Origin: an uncultured Candidatus Saccharibacteria bacterium
GTDB lineage: Bacteria; Patescibacteriota; Saccharimonadia; Saccharimonadales; Saccharimonadaceae
Assembly (NCBI GenBank): GCA_945873065.1
Contig: CAMCBN010000005.1
Location: 1-64,000, forward strand
Direction of reading: 5' to 3'
Length of the DNA: 64,000 nt
In this document: positions 63,530-64,000 of the stretch, piece after piece
Layout of the letters: the number at the start of each line of letters is the position of its first letter
Position numbering within the stretch: the first letter of the stretch is position 1
Made by a program: the position numbers and the translations under genes
Notes under the pieces: model-generated
Database searches by the model: none
What the model was told of the DNA's origin: nothing
What the model saw: the letters and a program-made list of their open reading frames with translations, nothing else

Positions 63530-64000
63530 TCAAACTTTCGTCCATCGCAATAACTGCGCATTCAATGCCACGATTACAGTGGATAGCGACATAAAAATCG
63601 CGCCAATCGCAGGCGACAATATGGCTCCCCAAGGTGCTAACACACCAGCGGCTAGCGGCAATACTAGTACGTTGTAGCCAGCACCCCAGAGCAGATTTTC
63701 AATCATCTTATGATATGTGGCTCGCGATATCCTCATGATATTAGCGATAGCTAGCGGATCATCACTGACTAAAATCAGCCCAGCCGATTCAGCTGCTATA
63801 TCGGTACCCGAACCAATCGCTACACCTACATCTGCCCGCGCCAAGGCTGGTGCATCATTTACTCCGTCACCAACGAACATTACTCGCCTGCCTTGCTGCT
63901 GGTACCTTTCAATTATAGCAGATTTGCCCTCTGGTGGGACCTCAGCGTGTATGGTTATACCACCGAGACGCTGACTAATTTCCTGCGCCACAGCCTGACT
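63530..64000 (-). CDS. Copper-type P-type ATPase, C-terminal part (cut by window end)
   Basis: The frame is open to the window edge. The remaining 157 codons hold the end of the phosphorylation/hinge domain (VMFVGDGVNDAPALARADVGVAIGSGTDIA) and the last two membrane helices with the ATPase P1B pattern YNVLVLPLAAGVLAPWG. It is probably a heavy-metal (copper) exporter, but the metal-site CPC motif lies beyond the window. About 75 nt separate it from the ABC exporter. Confidence 0.9.
   Translation of the reverse strand, partial: SQAVAQEISQRLGGITIHAEVPPEGKSAIIERYQQQGRRVMFVGDGVNDAPALARADVGVAIGSGTDIAAESAGLILVSDDPLAIANIMRISRATYHKMIENLLWGAGYNVLVLPLAAGVLAPWGAILSPAIGAIFMSLSTVIVALNAQLLRWTKV

Overview
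The window looks like chromosome of a reduced, Gram-positive-type bacterium of the Candidate Phyla Radiation, most probably Saccharibacteria (TM7). This is inferred from gene content, because no rRNA gene is present to confirm it. Supporting signs are a MurT/GatD lipid II amidation pair, a membrane-anchored double-AAA+ Clp-like ATPase, a type IV pilin-like protein, minimal TatA/TatC, the hrcA-grpE and dnaK stress genes under CIRCE operators, and a complete arginine deiminase operon like those of host-associated Saccharibacteria. No biosynthetic operon is visible except cell-wall steps. TGA is used as a stop, so the code looks standard.

Layout. 0-9 kb: tRNA-Gly, a Clp-like ATPase with a small membrane partner, murT-gatD, an OpgC-like acyltransferase, a GT39-like glycosyltransferase and tRNA-Arg. 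9-13 kb: pilin, lipoprotein, PH-like membrane protein, and a DUF1704 metallopeptidase / decayed ATP-grasp / retropepsin cluster. 13-21 kb: stress region with four CIRCE elements (HdeD-like, FKBP, dnaK, grpE, hrcA), a surface beta-helix protein and guanylate kinase. 21-26 kb: a degenerate GT2/LysM-like protein, a GH5-like hydrolase with its partner, and a tatA-tatC-microprotein operon. 26-34 kb: the two halves of lepA (EF4), separated by about 6.1 kb holding a YdeI-like protein, a GIY-YIG protein, an ABC-2 exporter and an interrupted nitroreductase. 34-42 kb: murJ, ftsH, tilS, a flavoprotein without redox cysteines, two Met tRNAs, an FtsB/DivIC-like protein and tRNA-Ile2(CAU), the TilS substrate. 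42-52 kb: murC, NUDIX, trmB, mscS, a CCC1/VIT1-like transporter, aspS, a CBS protein and DsbA-like oxidoreductase. 52-58 kb: arcA-arcB-arcD-DDAH-like-arcC. 58-64 kb: TylF-like methyltransferase, PEBP, a heterodimeric ABC exporter with one frameshifted half, and the end of a copper-type P-ATPase.

Two themes stand out. First, many genes have a TATAAT-like -10 hexamer exactly 7 nt before the start codon, which implies leaderless transcription. This rule fixes many starts, including those of both lepA halves. Second, several genes are interrupted (lepA, nitroreductase, ATP-grasp, ABC exporter). Each is broken in a different way, and the lepA break lies exactly at a domain boundary and leaves both halves with promoters.
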